Origin: CBDBON01 sp965208395 | GTDB taxonomy: Bacteria; Chloroflexota; Dehalococcoidia; Lucifugimonadales; CBDBON01 | Assembly: GCA_965208395.1 (NCBI GenBank) | Contig: CBDBON010000003.1 | Coordinates: 1,302,001 to 1,366,000, forward strand | DNA length: 64,000 nt | Reading direction: 5' to 3' | Shown: positions 26,108 to 35,237 of the stretch, piece after piece | How positions within the stretch are numbered: position 1 is the first letter of the stretch | Layout: every line of letters begins with the position of its first letter | Notes under the pieces: model-generated | The model's input: the letters and a program-made list of their open reading frames with translations, nothing else | Told to the model about the DNA's origin: nothing | Databases searched by the model: none | Translations under genes and position numbers: made by a program

Positions 26108-27121
26108 ATGTCCAGACCCTACGCTCTGCTGAGAGCCGGCTTCCCCTACGTCAAGACGATAGGCATGAGGCGGGTCACCAACTACCCCGTCGACGTCGCC
26201 CTAGGTCGGGAAGGTCGCATCTACGTCCTCTGCCGCACCGACATCGGGGCCGATGTCAGGATACTCAACCTGGATGACGAGCACCTGGGAACCATTAGCA
26301 GGCTGGGCACGGGCGACGGAGACCTCCAGTGGCCTGTGGGCATCATCGTCGACCGCGAGGAGAACATCTACGTCTCGGACGAGGCGCTCAACCGCATATC
26401 GAAATTCAGCAGGCAGGGCGAACTCATCGGCATGTGGGGGGAGCCGGGCACGGCGGACGGGCAGCTGAACGGCCCGGCCGGCCTCGCCTTCGACGCCGAC
26501 GAGAACGTCTACGTCGTCGACTCCCTGTCCCACCGCGTCCTGAGGTTCACGAAGGGCGGCGAGTGCCTGCACGGCTGGGGGAGCTTCGGGACCGGACAGG
26601 GGGAGTTCAACTATCCCTACGGCATCGCCGTCGACGACGAGGGCGACGTCTACATATCGGACTGGCGCAACGACAGGGTGCAGAAGTTCACAGCCGATGG
26701 CGAGTTCATCCTCGCGTTCGGAGGCTCCGGCAGCGGCGACGGGGAGTTCAACCGTCCTGCCGGGCTGTGCGTCGACGGGGACGGTGACGTATACGTCGCC
26801 GACACTCTCAACGATCGCATACAGGTGTTCAACCCGGACGCGGAGTACGTCACCAAGTTCGTAGGAGACTCGACGCTCTCCCGGTCAGGCCGGACATATC
26901 TGCTGGCCAACGCGAAGGTGATGCGCCTGAGGGAGATGACCAAACTCGAGGAGCAGAAGCTGCTCCGCAGGCCCAGATCCGTCACCGTCGGAAACGACGG
27001 CATGATGTACATTCCCGACACCGGCTCCTACAGGGTGCAGGTCTACCAGAAGGAGGCCGTCCCCCTCGAAGAGGGCCAGATCTTCCCCCCGATGCGTTCC
27101 CCGACCCTCTCGACGACGTAA
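26108..27121 (+). CDS. NHL-repeat beta-propeller protein
   Basis: A 337-residue protein with about five or six NHL repeats. The recurring pattern is a glycine-rich G-x-x-G-D-G-x-F/L-x-x-P turn, then GLAFDADENVYVVDS-type and NRISKF/HRVLRF-type strands (repeats near residues 65, 112, 160, 207). Such propellers bind proteins or glycans; no signal peptide is evident. It begins 7 bp after the DUF1501 stop and is the third gene of that operon. The partner is not known. Confidence 0.88.
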   Translation: MSRPYALLRAGFPYVKTIGMRRVTNYPVDVALGREGRIYVLCRTDIGADVRILNLDDEHLGTISRLGTGDGDLQWPVGIIVDREENIYVSDEALNRISKFSRQGELIGMWGEPGTADGQLNGPAGLAFDADENVYVVDSLSHRVLRFTKGGECLHGWGSFGTGQGEFNYPYGIAVDDEGDVYISDWRNDRVQKFTADGEFILAFGGSGSGDGEFNRPAGLCVDGDGDVYVADTLNDRIQVFNPDAEYVTKFVGDSTLSRSGRTYLLANAKVMRLREMTKLEEQKLLRRPRSVTVGNDGMMYIPDTGSYRVQVYQKEAVPLEEGQIFPPMRSPTLSTT

Positions 27122-27184
27122 GGGAATGTCATCGGTCCGAGGCACCCTCATCGAAGACTCTTTCAGCGAGCTCCACGACTAGCC

Positions 27185-28060
27185 TCAGCCCATCACCTCG
27201 CGCACCGTCGAGCCTATGGCACCCGGCGACGGCGCCACAGCGACGCCCGCTGCGGACAGCGCCTTCACCTTCTCGCTCGCCCTGCCCGCGCTTCCGGTGA
27301 TGATCGCCCCGGCGTGGCCCATCCGCTTGCCGGGAGGCGCGCTCTGGCCCACTATCAGCCCGACGACCGGCTTAGTGAAGTCGCTGCCGATGAACTCAGC
27401 AGCCTCCTGCTCCTTCGTCCCGCCGATCTCGCCGATCAGCACGACGCCGTCCGTCTCGTCATCCTCCTCGAACATCTGGAGGATCTTCACAAAAGACGTC
27501 CCGCTCACCGGATCGCCGCCGATTCCGACGCAGGTCGATTGGCCGATTCCCAGGCCGGTCAGCTGCCCTACCGCCTCATACGTCAGCGTGCCGCTGCGCG
27601 ACACGACGCCGATGCGCCCCTCCTTATGGATCGCGCCGGGCATGATGCCCACCTTGCATCGCGCGCCCGGCGAGATCATCCCCGGGCAGTTGGGCCCGAT
27701 CAGCGTGACCGGCTTGTCGCGGAGATACCGCACTACCCGTACTGTGTCCATAACGGGGATGCCCTCGGTGATGCAGGCAATGGTAGGGATTCCCGCGTCC
27801 GCCGCCTCCACGATCGCGTCCGCCGCGAATGCGGGCGGGACGAATATCAGCGACGTGTTGGCCCCCGTCTCCCTAACCGCCTGATCCACTGTGTTGAAGA
27901 CGGGGACGCTTCCCTGGAAGCTCTGGCCACCCCTGCCGGGGGTGACGCCGGCCACCAGGTTGGCGCCGTACTCGGCGCACCTCGCCGCGTGGAAGCTGCC
28001 CTCCCTGCCGGTGATCCCCTGTACGAGCAGCCGCGTGTTCTCGTCTACAAGTATGCTCAT
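27185..28060 (-). CDS. sucD: Succinyl-CoA synthetase alpha subunit
   Basis: A 291-residue alpha subunit of the TCA-cycle enzyme that couples succinyl-CoA hydrolysis to NTP synthesis. The CoA-binding N-terminal fold begins ILVDENTRLLVQGITGREG. GPNCPGMISPG, GRIGVVSRSGTLTYEAV and the active-site phospho-histidine in GHAGAIITG (near residue 245) are intact. Overlaps sucC by 4 bp (ATGA). Confidence 0.97.
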   Translation of the reverse strand: MSILVDENTRLLVQGITGREGSFHAARCAEYGANLVAGVTPGRGGQSFQGSVPVFNTVDQAVRETGANTSLIFVPPAFAADAIVEAADAGIPTIACITEGIPVMDTVRVVRYLRDKPVTLIGPNCPGMISPGARCKVGIMPGAIHKEGRIGVVSRSGTLTYEAVGQLTGLGIGQSTCVGIGGDPVSGTSFVKILQMFEEDDETDGVVLIGEIGGTKEQEAAEFIGSDFTKPVVGLIVGQSAPPGKRMGHAGAIITGSAGRASEKVKALSAAGVAVAPSPGAIGSTVREVMG

Positions 28061-29217
28061 TGGGATGCCGCCCTTATCGCCTCGGCCGCTCCGCCGAGGT
28101 CATCTACAAGCGTCACGTCCAGACCCGATTCGGCCAGGATCGCACGTCCCTCTTCCGCGTTCGTCCCAAGCATTCGGACGACCATCGGCCTCATCGCCTC
28201 CGGCATCCTCTCCGCAGCCATCACGATACCCCGGGCTGCCACGTCGCAGCGCAGTATCCCGCCGAAGAGATTGACCAGCACGCGGCTGACGCTTGCGTCC
28301 GCCAGGATGATCTCCATCGCCCTCGCCACCTTCTCCTCGTCCGCCCCCCCTCCCACGTCGAGGAAGTTGGCGGGCGACGCTCCGGCGCCCTGGATAACGT
28401 CCATCGTCGCCATTGCCAGCCCCGCGCCGTTCACCATGCAGCCGACGTCGCCGTCCAGCTTGACGTAGCTCACGTCCGCGCCATGCGCCTCCACCTCGAG
28501 CGGGTCCTCCTGCTCGGGGTCGCGGAGCTCGGCGACCTCACGGTGACGGAAGAGCGCGTCGTCGTCGAAGTTGATCTTGGCGTCGACCGCCAGCGCCCGA
28601 CCGTCCGAGGTAACCACCAGCGGGTTGATCTCTACCAGCGCGCAGTCCTTCTGCTCGAAGAGGCGGTACAGACTGCCGATGAGCCCGGCGACCGGTCTGA
28701 TCAGCTCGGCCGGGAGATTCAGACCGTAGGCGATTCTCCTGCCCTGATAGGGCTGAAGGCCCAATACCGGGTCGACGACGACCCTGAGTATCCGCTCCGG
28801 CGTAGTCTCCGCCACCTCCTCGATATCCATGCCGCCCGCCTCGCTGGCGATTACGGTTACGCCGCCCGCCGCGCCGTCTGTCAGCATCCCCAGATAGAGC
28901 TCTCGTGCGACCTCGATGGTCTCCTCCACCAGGACGCTGTCGATCGGAACGCCGTCCGGGCCGGTCTGAAAGGTGACGAGACGGGTGCCCAGCAGGGCCG
29001 CCGCCGCCTCTCCCGCCTCCCTGGCCGACGAGACGAGTCTGATGCCGCCTGCCTTTCCCCTGCCGCCGGCGTGGACCTGGGCCTTGACGACCGCCCTCCC
29101 TCCGAGGCTGCGGGCGGCCTCCTCAGCCTCCGCCGCAGATGAGGCAACGCTGCCCCGGGGCACCGGAACCCCGTACTCCGCCAGGATACGCTTGGCCTGA
29201 TACTCGTGTACGTTCAT
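28057..29217 (-). CDS. sucC: Succinyl-CoA synthetase beta subunit
   Basis: A 386-residue ATP-grasp subunit that binds nucleotide and succinate. It starts MNVHEYQAKRILAEYGVPVPRG and shows KAQVHAGGRGKAGG, ALVEINPLVV and LVNLFGGILRCD, all conserved. It lies upstream of sucD and just 3 bp after the ABC permease on the other side, so the ABC genes and sucCD may share a transcript. Confidence 0.97.
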   Translation of the reverse strand: MNVHEYQAKRILAEYGVPVPRGSVASSAAEAEEAARSLGGRAVVKAQVHAGGRGKAGGIRLVSSAREAGEAAAALLGTRLVTFQTGPDGVPIDSVLVEETIEVARELYLGMLTDGAAGGVTVIASEAGGMDIEEVAETTPERILRVVVDPVLGLQPYQGRRIAYGLNLPAELIRPVAGLIGSLYRLFEQKDCALVEINPLVVTSDGRALAVDAKINFDDDALFRHREVAELRDPEQEDPLEVEAHGADVSYVKLDGDVGCMVNGAGLAMATMDVIQGAGASPANFLDVGGGADEEKVARAMEIILADASVSRVLVNLFGGILRCDVAARGIVMAAERMPEAMRPMVVRMLGTNAEEGRAILAESGLDVTLVDDLGGAAEAIRAASQ

Positions 29218-29220
29218 CGC

Positions 29221-29976
29221 CTATACCACGTCCATCTTTCTGAGCCTCCTGACCGTCAGGAGAAAGAACACCACAGTGACGACTGCCACGCCGGCAATCG
29301 CCGCCGGCAGCTCTATCACCCGGTCTTCGAGCGGATCGAAGCTATTTTCGTCTATCCCATGCAATATGGCCAGGACGTAGGCCCGAATGCTAAGGTACCT
29401 GATTCCTTCCAGGAAGGTTGACAGCAACCCCTCCCATATGAAGACGTAGATCAGGCCCGCAGCCAGCGCGCGCGTCGTCACCAGTCCGGCCCACGTGAAG
29501 ACCGAGGAGTAGGCGAGCGCGCCGCCCAGCACGCCGGCTCCCACGGCCAGAGCGACCCTGAGGTCGCTTTCGACGACGAAGACTGCGACGCCCAGGCTGC
29601 TCGCGCCCAGCAGAGTGGTGACGACGCCGCTCGCCACCAGTGCCGGAGCGCCTATGATGAAGGGCGCAATCGTCTTCGGAAGCGCGATCAGCCATCTGGG
29701 CACAGGCTTCAGGAGCAGATAGCTCAGCGTCTTGTCCTCGATCTCGTTGCCGAACGAGGCAGTGGACAGAACCAGCGCGACGATGGGCAGCGCCCCGGCA
29801 ATCACCAGTGCGTCGAGCACCGTGTCGATGAAGAGGCTGTTCGACTCCAGATCCTCGCTCCCCGTCGCGATGATGAGGGCGGTCAGGCCGACGGGCAGGG
29901 CGGCAAGGATCAGGATGAGCAGCAGCCTCCATCGGCCGCCGAGCTGCCGCAGAGAGAGACGCAGAACGGTCGTCAT
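29221..29976 (-). CDS. ABC-2 type transporter permease
   Basis: A 251-residue membrane protein with about six hydrophobic segments (first at residues 14-34). SFGNEIEDKTLSYLLLKPVPRW is the cytoplasmic loop typical of ABC-2 permeases of the NosY/CcmB-like type. It overlaps the paired ATPase by 4 bp. It is the last of four ABC genes (ATPase-permease-ATPase-permease) on the minus strand. The substrate is unknown. Confidence 0.85.
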   Translation of the reverse strand: MTTVLRLSLRQLGGRWRLLLILILAALPVGLTALIIATGSEDLESNSLFIDTVLDALVIAGALPIVALVLSTASFGNEIEDKTLSYLLLKPVPRWLIALPKTIAPFIIGAPALVASGVVTTLLGASSLGVAVFVVESDLRVALAVGAGVLGGALAYSSVFTWAGLVTTRALAAGLIYVFIWEGLLSTFLEGIRYLSIRAYVLAILHGIDENSFDPLEDRVIELPAAIAGVAVVTVVFFLLTVRRLRKMDVV

Positions 29977-30899
29977 GCCCCCTCCACCAGGTAACCGAAG
30001 ACGCTGTCCAGAGACTCGTCCAGCGGCTCCACCCTGAAGAGACGTATCCCGCGCTCCTTGGCCAGCCTGGGAAGTGAACGCTGAAGCTCCGCGACGTCGC
30101 TCGTAAGAAGCGTCAGTGACACCTCATCGTCGATAGAGACGGAATCGACGGCGTCGAGTCCAATGAGAGCGGAGGCCATCGCACGCGTGTCGTCGCTGCC
30201 GACGCGCACCTGATAAGGCCGCTCGTCGAGCTTGGCTCGAATGGCCAGGAAGTCTCCGGCGGCCGCCAGCTTGCCCGCCACCAGCAGCAGGATGTTGTCG
30301 GTCAGCCTCTCGATCTCGTCCAGGACGTGGGACGATACGAGCACCGTACGCCCCTCCGACGCCAGGCGCCTCATCAAGTCCTGGGTTGCGATCCGCTGCT
30401 GTGGATCGGTTCCGTTCAGCGGCTCGTCCAGCAGCAGCACCTCCGGGTCATGTACCAGTGAGGCCGCCAGTCTCGTGCGCTGGCGCATCCCCCTGGAAAA
30501 GGTGGACGTCGACCGGTGCTGGACGTCCGTCAGCGAGACGTACTCGAACGCGCGGTCAACGTGCGGCCCCACCGGATCGAGTCCGTGCAGCTCGGCTGCC
30601 ATCTCTATGAGCTGCCTCGCCGTGAGGACCTCGTACAGGGACTCGTGGCCCGGCATGAAGCCGATTCGCCGGTAGAGGAGCGGATTCTCCCGAACCGGCT
30701 CGCCCAGCACCGTCACCTCTCCCTCGGACGGCTCCGCGAGTCCGGTGATCAGGTTCAACAGCGTCGTCTTGCCGGCGCCGTTGGGGCCGAGGAGACCGGT
30801 GATGCCCGGGCCGATCTGCAGGGAGACGTCGTTTACCGCGACGACGTTGCCGTACCACTTGGACACCGACCGGACGTCTATCGTCGCCGACGAGGTCAA
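29973..30899 (-). CDS. ABC transporter ATP-binding protein
   Basis: A 308-residue ABC ATPase with Walker A GPNGAGKTT near residue 38, signature FSRGMRQRTRLAASL and Walker B VLLLDEPLNGTDP. The signature is SRGMR rather than LSGGQ, as often seen in ABC-2 exporters. The start is taken as TTG at 30899, whose TTGA overlaps the TGA stop of the upstream permease and follows AGGAG; the longer frame to 31088 overlaps that gene and is rejected. It has the usual C-terminal extension. Confidence 0.92.
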   Translation of the reverse strand: MTSSATIDVRSVSKWYGNVVAVNDVSLQIGPGITGLLGPNGAGKTTLLNLITGLAEPSEGEVTVLGEPVRENPLLYRRIGFMPGHESLYEVLTARQLIEMAAELHGLDPVGPHVDRAFEYVSLTDVQHRSTSTFSRGMRQRTRLAASLVHDPEVLLLDEPLNGTDPQQRIATQDLMRRLASEGRTVLVSSHVLDEIERLTDNILLLVAGKLAAAGDFLAIRAKLDERPYQVRVGSDDTRAMASALIGLDAVDSVSIDDEVSLTLLTSDVAELQRSLPRLAKERGIRLFRVEPLDESLDSVFGYLVEGA

Positions 30900-31834
30900 G
30901 CTGCGAGACTCCTGTAGCGCCACCAGAGGATGAAGCCGAACGAGGAGACGAGGACCAGGTACCATGCGACCGGGACTATGGTGTGCAGTTGGGAAGCCGC
31001 CTGGTTCGAGTCGTCGAAGAGATCGCCAGGGAATATCCGATCGTTCACCTGCGACGAGACTCCGAACAGGTCCACCAAGCTGAGCCACTTCGCCGCGTCG
31101 CCGATCATATACTCACACTCCCTGACCTCCTGAACCGCCGTTCTCGTGACCTCGCAGTCGGTCTCCTCAGTCAGAATCCCGGCCGTGGCGGACGAGATGA
31201 TGAAGACGGCGATGACGAAGGCGGTTGCGTAGGCCCGTCTCGTCGTAAAGGCCGAAACGACCAGAGGCGCCGTCGTCGTAAATGCGGCTACGACCAGCCC
31301 GGCCAGCAGGAAGCGCGGCACGTCCAGCCAGTTCTCCTTGATATATTCCAGCGGCGCTGCAGCCGCGAGCACGAATCCCAGGAAGAGAACCACCTGTCCG
31401 GCGAGCACGAAGCTCAGGGTCACCGACAGGAAGGCGAACCACCGCGCGGCCACGTAGTCGGACCGCGTCAGGGGCCGCATGAGGTAGAGGCCTATCACGC
31501 CGTCACGCCTGTCCGGGCAGAGCAGCTCCGGCGCCATGATCGCCGAGAAGAGCGCGAGGACGATCGACACGATCGCGTAGTACTCCGCGTGCCGGAACAG
31601 CTCGAAGTCCTCCAGTCCGACCACGCTGGCGATGATCGCGGACACTACCGCGGGCGTCATCACGCAGACGAACAGCACCACCGGGAGTACCTTCGAGCCC
31701 CAACCGCGTCCGATGCCCAGGACCGTGCGAACGCCGTTGACCCACAGCGCCCTGTGGGCGCGCATGCGGCCCTCGCGCGGCCCGTCGTAGCGGCGATATC
31801 CGAGATCGTAGACCTCGCCCCGGGGGACGCTCAT
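30896..31834 (-). CDS. ABC-2 type transporter permease
   Basis: A 312-residue membrane protein with about six segments. It opens with a cytoplasmic YDLGYRRYDGPREGR, a motif common to one ABC-2 permease group, and has a DGVIGLYLMRPLTRSDYVAARW loop. Overlaps its ATPase by 4 bp (ATGA) and the next ATPase by 4 bp. The frame runs open up to 32134, but that part is a shadow of the ATPase gene; the ATG at 31834 is used. Confidence 0.88.
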   Translation of the reverse strand: MSVPRGEVYDLGYRRYDGPREGRMRAHRALWVNGVRTVLGIGRGWGSKVLPVVLFVCVMTPAVVSAIIASVVGLEDFELFRHAEYYAIVSIVLALFSAIMAPELLCPDRRDGVIGLYLMRPLTRSDYVAARWFAFLSVTLSFVLAGQVVLFLGFVLAAAAPLEYIKENWLDVPRFLLAGLVVAAFTTTAPLVVSAFTTRRAYATAFVIAVFIISSATAGILTEETDCEVTRTAVQEVRECEYMIGDAAKWLSLVDLFGVSSQVNDRIFPGDLFDDSNQAASQLHTIVPVAWYLVLVSSFGFILWWRYRSLAA

Positions 31835-32733
31835 GACGCTCCGCCCCGAAATATGTCCGCGAGCCCGTGGCGGCGGGGCGCAAGCCTGCGGAGACGAGCG
31901 CCGACCTCCACTACCGCGTCCCGGATCAGATCGTACTGCTCCTCGCCGGCCCGCTCGACGACGACCGACGCCCCATTGGCCACCGCTTCGACGCCCCGGG
32001 ACGCGAGGGCTGCTATCAGTTCGCCCCTCCGGTCGTCGACATCGATGAACAGCGTCTCGGTCTCGCGCGTATAGCCGGAGACATCGCCCTGCTCCATGAC
32101 CCTGCCGGCGTCGAGCACGACGATGCGGTCGCAAATGCTCTCCACGTCTCCCATCAGGTGGGTGGAGAGCAGTATGCTGATGCCGAACTCCCGCCCGATG
32201 CGGGCGATCAGAGCTAGCATCTCCTCCCGTCCGCCGGGATCGAGACCCGCCGTCGGCTCGTCCAGCAGCGCGAGAACCGGATCGTGCACCAGCGCCTGCG
32301 CCAGCTTCACGCGTTGGACCATCCCCGTCGAGTACTCGCCGATCGACCGGTACCGCTCCTCGTCCAACCCGACCAGACGGAGGATGTCCGCGGCCCGCGT
32401 CCGCGCCTGGGCAGGCGGCAGACCGCTGATCTGCGCCATGTGGATGACGAACTCGGTGGCCGCAACGCTGCGCGGCAGGCAGTCGTGCTCCGGCATGTAG
32501 CCGAGACGGCTCCGGGACTCCAGTGCCTCGTAGGGGTGCTGCCCCATCACCTCGGCCGACCCGTCAGTCGGGCGCAAGAGACCGAGGAACAGCTTGATCG
32601 CCGTGCTCTTGCCGGCGCCGTTCTGCCCCAGCAGGCCGGTGATCCCCTCCGATACCTGAAATGAGGCCGAGTCGAGAGCGACGACGGAACCGTACCGTTT
32701 GGTGAGGTCCTTCGCTTCGAGCAGAGGCCGCAT
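31831..32733 (-). CDS. ABC transporter ATP-binding protein
   Basis: A 300-residue ABC ATPase with Walker A GQNGAGKST near residue 39, signature YSTGMVQRVKLAQAL and Walker B VLALLDEPTAGLDPGG, followed by the H-loop STHLMGDVE. It is the first gene of the four-gene exporter run. The signature sequence STGMVQR is again of the ABC-2 drug/antibiotic exporter type. The substrate is unknown. Confidence 0.93.
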   Translation of the reverse strand: MRPLLEAKDLTKRYGSVVALDSASFQVSEGITGLLGQNGAGKSTAIKLFLGLLRPTDGSAEVMGQHPYEALESRSRLGYMPEHDCLPRSVAATEFVIHMAQISGLPPAQARTRAADILRLVGLDEERYRSIGEYSTGMVQRVKLAQALVHDPVLALLDEPTAGLDPGGREEMLALIARIGREFGISILLSTHLMGDVESICDRIVVLDAGRVMEQGDVSGYTRETETLFIDVDDRRGELIAALASRGVEAVANGASVVVERAGEEQYDLIRDAVVEVGARLRRLAPRRHGLADIFRGGAS

Positions 32734-33048
32734 ACGATCTCTCCGTGCCGGTTAGTCTCCTCTGCGCATAGGTGGCCGGGCGTCGCCTGACACCCCATGA
32801 GAAGGTCAGAGAGACTTTCTGTGCCTGCCTCGCCGTCTCGCCCTGACCCAGAAGTATGTCTCGTCGCCGACCCGCTTGATGGTCAACTCTTTCCCACACA
32901 GCTTGGCAGCTGTTCCAAGCCACCGCATGACCGCGGCGACCGTCTCTAAACCGGCGGCGCGCCAAGACTCGTATGGCGCCCCATTGTAGCCACCTGAACG
33001 GTCCGCGCACAACCCGCCGAGCCGATACGGGACAGCGGTGTGGGGCGT
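32734..33048. other. Gap between ABC operon and tRNA-Ser
   Basis: No convincing gene. A minus-strand frame at 32928-32806 would encode a 40-residue basic peptide (MRWLGTAAKLCGKELTIKRV followed by an Arg-rich end) and looks protein-like, possibly a relic, but has no clear ribosome binding site. Confidence 0.3.
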
Positions 33049-33138
33049 TGGCGGAGGGGGTGGGATTCGAACCCACGAGGAGCTTGCGCCCCCAACGGTT
33101 TTCAAGACCGCCGCATTCGTCCTCTCTGCCACCCCTCC
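33049..33138 (-). tRNA. tRNA-Ser (anticodon UGA)
   Basis: On the minus strand a 7-bp acceptor stem GGAGGGG/CCCCTCC, a long variable arm (class II tRNA), the T-loop GGTTCGAATCC-type sequence (GTGGGTTCGAATCCCAC) and an anticodon loop CTTGAAA with anticodon TGA are all visible. CCA is encoded (33051-33049). The long variable arm fits Ser. It reads UCA codons; it is not a selenocysteine tRNA (which would have anticodon UCA). Confidence 0.95.
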
Positions 33139-33148
33139 TGCATCGGCC

Positions 33149-33178
33149 ATTGTAGTTATTCCTTGGCCGTCCACACAA
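33149..33178 (-). promoter_or_regulatory. Promoter for tRNA-Ser
   Basis: Minus-strand TTGTGT (33178-33173) and TACAAT (33154-33149) with 18 bp between, ending 10 bp before the tRNA 5' end. Confidence 0.45.
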
Positions 33179-33290
33179 CCGAATTGACTGCGCGTGACTC
33201 TCTTGAGACTCGCGGCGCTCCTCTTGTCTCTCTCCCGGCTCTGTGGGGGAAGAGGCTGTGATGGATTCACCACGGATGGGAGGGCCGTGG

Positions 33291-33299
33291 TGATATAAT
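33291..33299 (+). promoter_or_regulatory. Extended -10 promoter for rsmG
   Basis: TGA directly precedes a perfect TATAAT (33294-33299), 49 bp before the rsmG start. The -35 is weak. The rest of 33179-33290 shows nothing notable. Confidence 0.6.
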
Positions 33300-33348
33300 T
33301 CACCGGGTCCGTCAGCACGCTCTCATCACCGCGCATACCGTTCGCACA

Positions 33349-34089
33349 ATGACACCAGAAGTAGAGACGACGGTCGGCTACGGCCTCCTGGCGGAGGGTG
33401 CCGCCGAGATCGGGGTCGCTCTGGACGCGGCACAGCTCGAACGGTTCGAACGGTACTTCCATGAGATACTGAAGTGGAGTAGCCGCATCAACCTGACGTC
33501 GGTTACAGAGTGGGAGAGCGTCCAGATCACCCACTTCCTCGACTCTCTGACCGTTGCCCTCGCCGTTCCCTCCGGGCGTATGTTTTCCGGACGCCTTCTA
33601 GACGTCGGAAGCGGCGCAGGCTTTCCGGGCGTGCCTCTGAAGATCGCCTTCCCTCGCCTCCAGGTCACACTCATCGAGTCGAGGAGTAAGAAGGCAGCCT
33701 TCCTGCGTCGTCTGGCTGAGGCGCTCGATGTGGAGCTGGACGTCAGGACAGGCAGAGCCGAGAGCTTGGCGCACCGACCCGATCTCAGAGGACAGTTCGA
33801 TCTCGTCGCGTCGCGCGCAGTCGGCAGTCTGTCCGTTCTCGCCGAGCTCTGTCTGCCATTCTGCCGTATAGGCGGTATGGTGATCGCACAGAAGAAGGGG
33901 AACGTCGATGAGGAGCTTGGGAAGGCGGAGTATGCCACCGAAGCCGTAGGAGGTCGATGGAAGAGGATCGAGGAGGTGCATTCCTCCCTGCTCGACGCCG
34001 GCCGCCTCCTCGTCCTGGTGGAGAAGGTCCGACCGACTCCGGCGCGCTACCCCCGGAGGCCCGGGGTTCCGGCGAAGCGTCCGCTGTGA
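33349..34089 (+). CDS. rsmG: 16S rRNA (guanine-527-N7)-methyltransferase
   Basis: A 246-residue methyltransferase that methylates G527 of 16S rRNA. The family N-terminus (YFHEILKWSSRINLTSVTEWE with THFLDSL) precedes the SAM motif LLDVGSGAGFPGVPLKIA near residue 85, then ESRSKKAAFLRRL and VASRAVGSLSVLAEL. Its loss gives low-level streptomycin resistance in other bacteria. It is 21 bp upstream of the flippase-like gene. Confidence 0.96.
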   Translation: MTPEVETTVGYGLLAEGAAEIGVALDAAQLERFERYFHEILKWSSRINLTSVTEWESVQITHFLDSLTVALAVPSGRMFSGRLLDVGSGAGFPGVPLKIAFPRLQVTLIESRSKKAAFLRRLAEALDVELDVRTGRAESLAHRPDLRGQFDLVASRAVGSLSVLAELCLPFCRIGGMVIAQKKGNVDEELGKAEYATEAVGGRWKRIEEVHSSLLDAGRLLVLVEKVRPTPARYPRRPGVPAKRPL

Positions 34090-34110
34090 GACTGCCGCCC
34101 GACCGCAGCC

Positions 34111-35133
34111 GTGCTCATGCTTGCTGACCGGCGGGGCCGCTCCGAGCCGACGTCGCTGAGGAGCCGCGTCTTCTCCCTTCCGACCCTCCTGTCCTTCGGT
34201 GTCGCGGTGGGCGTCATCGCGCTCTTCGCGGTCAGGTTTGATCTCGACTGGCGCGCCACCTGGAACAACGTGAGGGGGATAGACCTGTGGATGTACGCGG
34301 CAGCCCTCCTGCTATACTATGCGAGCTTCCTCTTCCGCGGCATCCGATGGCGGCTTCTGGCGATAAACGCCGGGGCTGCGTCGACGCCGGGTTGGAGGCC
34401 ACCGTCGGTGGTCCAGAGCTCACTGCTTATCGTGATCGGCTGGTTCGTCAACTCGATAGCGTGGCTGCGTCTGGGGGATGCCTACCGCGCGTACGCATTT
34501 GCCCGGGAGGCCCGGAGCACCTTCTCGTGGAGCCTGGGCACTGTTCTCGCCGAGCGCACGCTCGACATGGCGCTCATCTTCGGAATACTGGTGATCGGCG
34601 CCGGCGCTTTGGCAGTCACCTCCGATGCCGCCGGCTCAACCCCCATCCTGATCGCCGGGTCCGGGATGGCCGTGGGCCTTGCCGCCGTAATCGTCGCCAT
34701 GAGGATAGGCGGTATCCGGCTGGCTCGCCTCATGCCTAGCCGAATCGAGGAGGCCTACGCCGGCTTTCATGAAGGCACGATGGGGAGCTTCAAGCAGCTT
34801 CCGGGGCTCGTCCTGCTCGGGCTGATCGCATGGGTCCTCGAGATGGGCCGTCTTTACTTCGTGATCGCGGCGCTGGACATCGAGGTCGCTCTTGCGCTGA
34901 TCCCCGTTCTGGCGGTGAGCCACGCCATTCTCAGCACCGTCCCCACTCCAGGAGGACTCGGCGCGGTCGAGCCTGGACTGACCGGTCTTCTCCTTCTGAG
35001 CCTCGACCGGCCCGACGCCGTGTCGGTCGCCCTCGTCGACCGGTCGATAACGTACCTGAGCGTGATCGTCATCGGCGGCTTAGTCTTCCTGCTCAGACAG
35101 ATCGTGACCGCCAGACAGGGCCGGATGGCGTGA
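34111..35133 (+). CDS. Flippase-like membrane protein (UPF0104/LPG synthase TM family)
   Basis: A 340-residue protein with about eight hydrophobic segments after a short cytoplasmic N-terminus. ALLLYYASFLFRGIRWRLLAI near residue 63, WFVNSIAWLRLGDAYRAY near 110, LAERTLDMALIFGI near 150 and TVPTPGGLGAVEPGLTGLL near 275 are the usual conserved blocks (PGG-x-G-x-xE). These proteins are suspected lipid flippases or transporters. The GTG start at 34111 lacks a clear binding site; it may be coupled to rsmG. Confidence 0.88.
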   Translation: MLMLADRRGRSEPTSLRSRVFSLPTLLSFGVAVGVIALFAVRFDLDWRATWNNVRGIDLWMYAAALLLYYASFLFRGIRWRLLAINAGAASTPGWRPPSVVQSSLLIVIGWFVNSIAWLRLGDAYRAYAFAREARSTFSWSLGTVLAERTLDMALIFGILVIGAGALAVTSDAAGSTPILIAGSGMAVGLAAVIVAMRIGGIRLARLMPSRIEEAYAGFHEGTMGSFKQLPGLVLLGLIAWVLEMGRLYFVIAALDIEVALALIPVLAVSHAILSTVPTPGGLGAVEPGLTGLLLLSLDRPDAVSVALVDRSITYLSVIVIGGLVFLLRQIVTARQGRMA

Positions 35134-35237
35134 CACTCCCCTCATGTGAGCGAAGATTCATACATCCGTCCGCTTGACTTGCCTGGAGCGTGAGCGTACA
35201 CTCGCGCCCAATGCCCGCATCAGGGGAGGCGTTAACC

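Noticed and set aside
27314..29142. Long plus-strand frames opposite sucD and sucC
   Set aside because: Both are antisense shadows of clear, complete sucCD genes.
33052..33138. Selenocysteine tRNA
   Set aside because: The anticodon loop CTTGAAA gives anticodon UGA (serine), not UCA, and the acceptor and variable arms are ordinary serine type.
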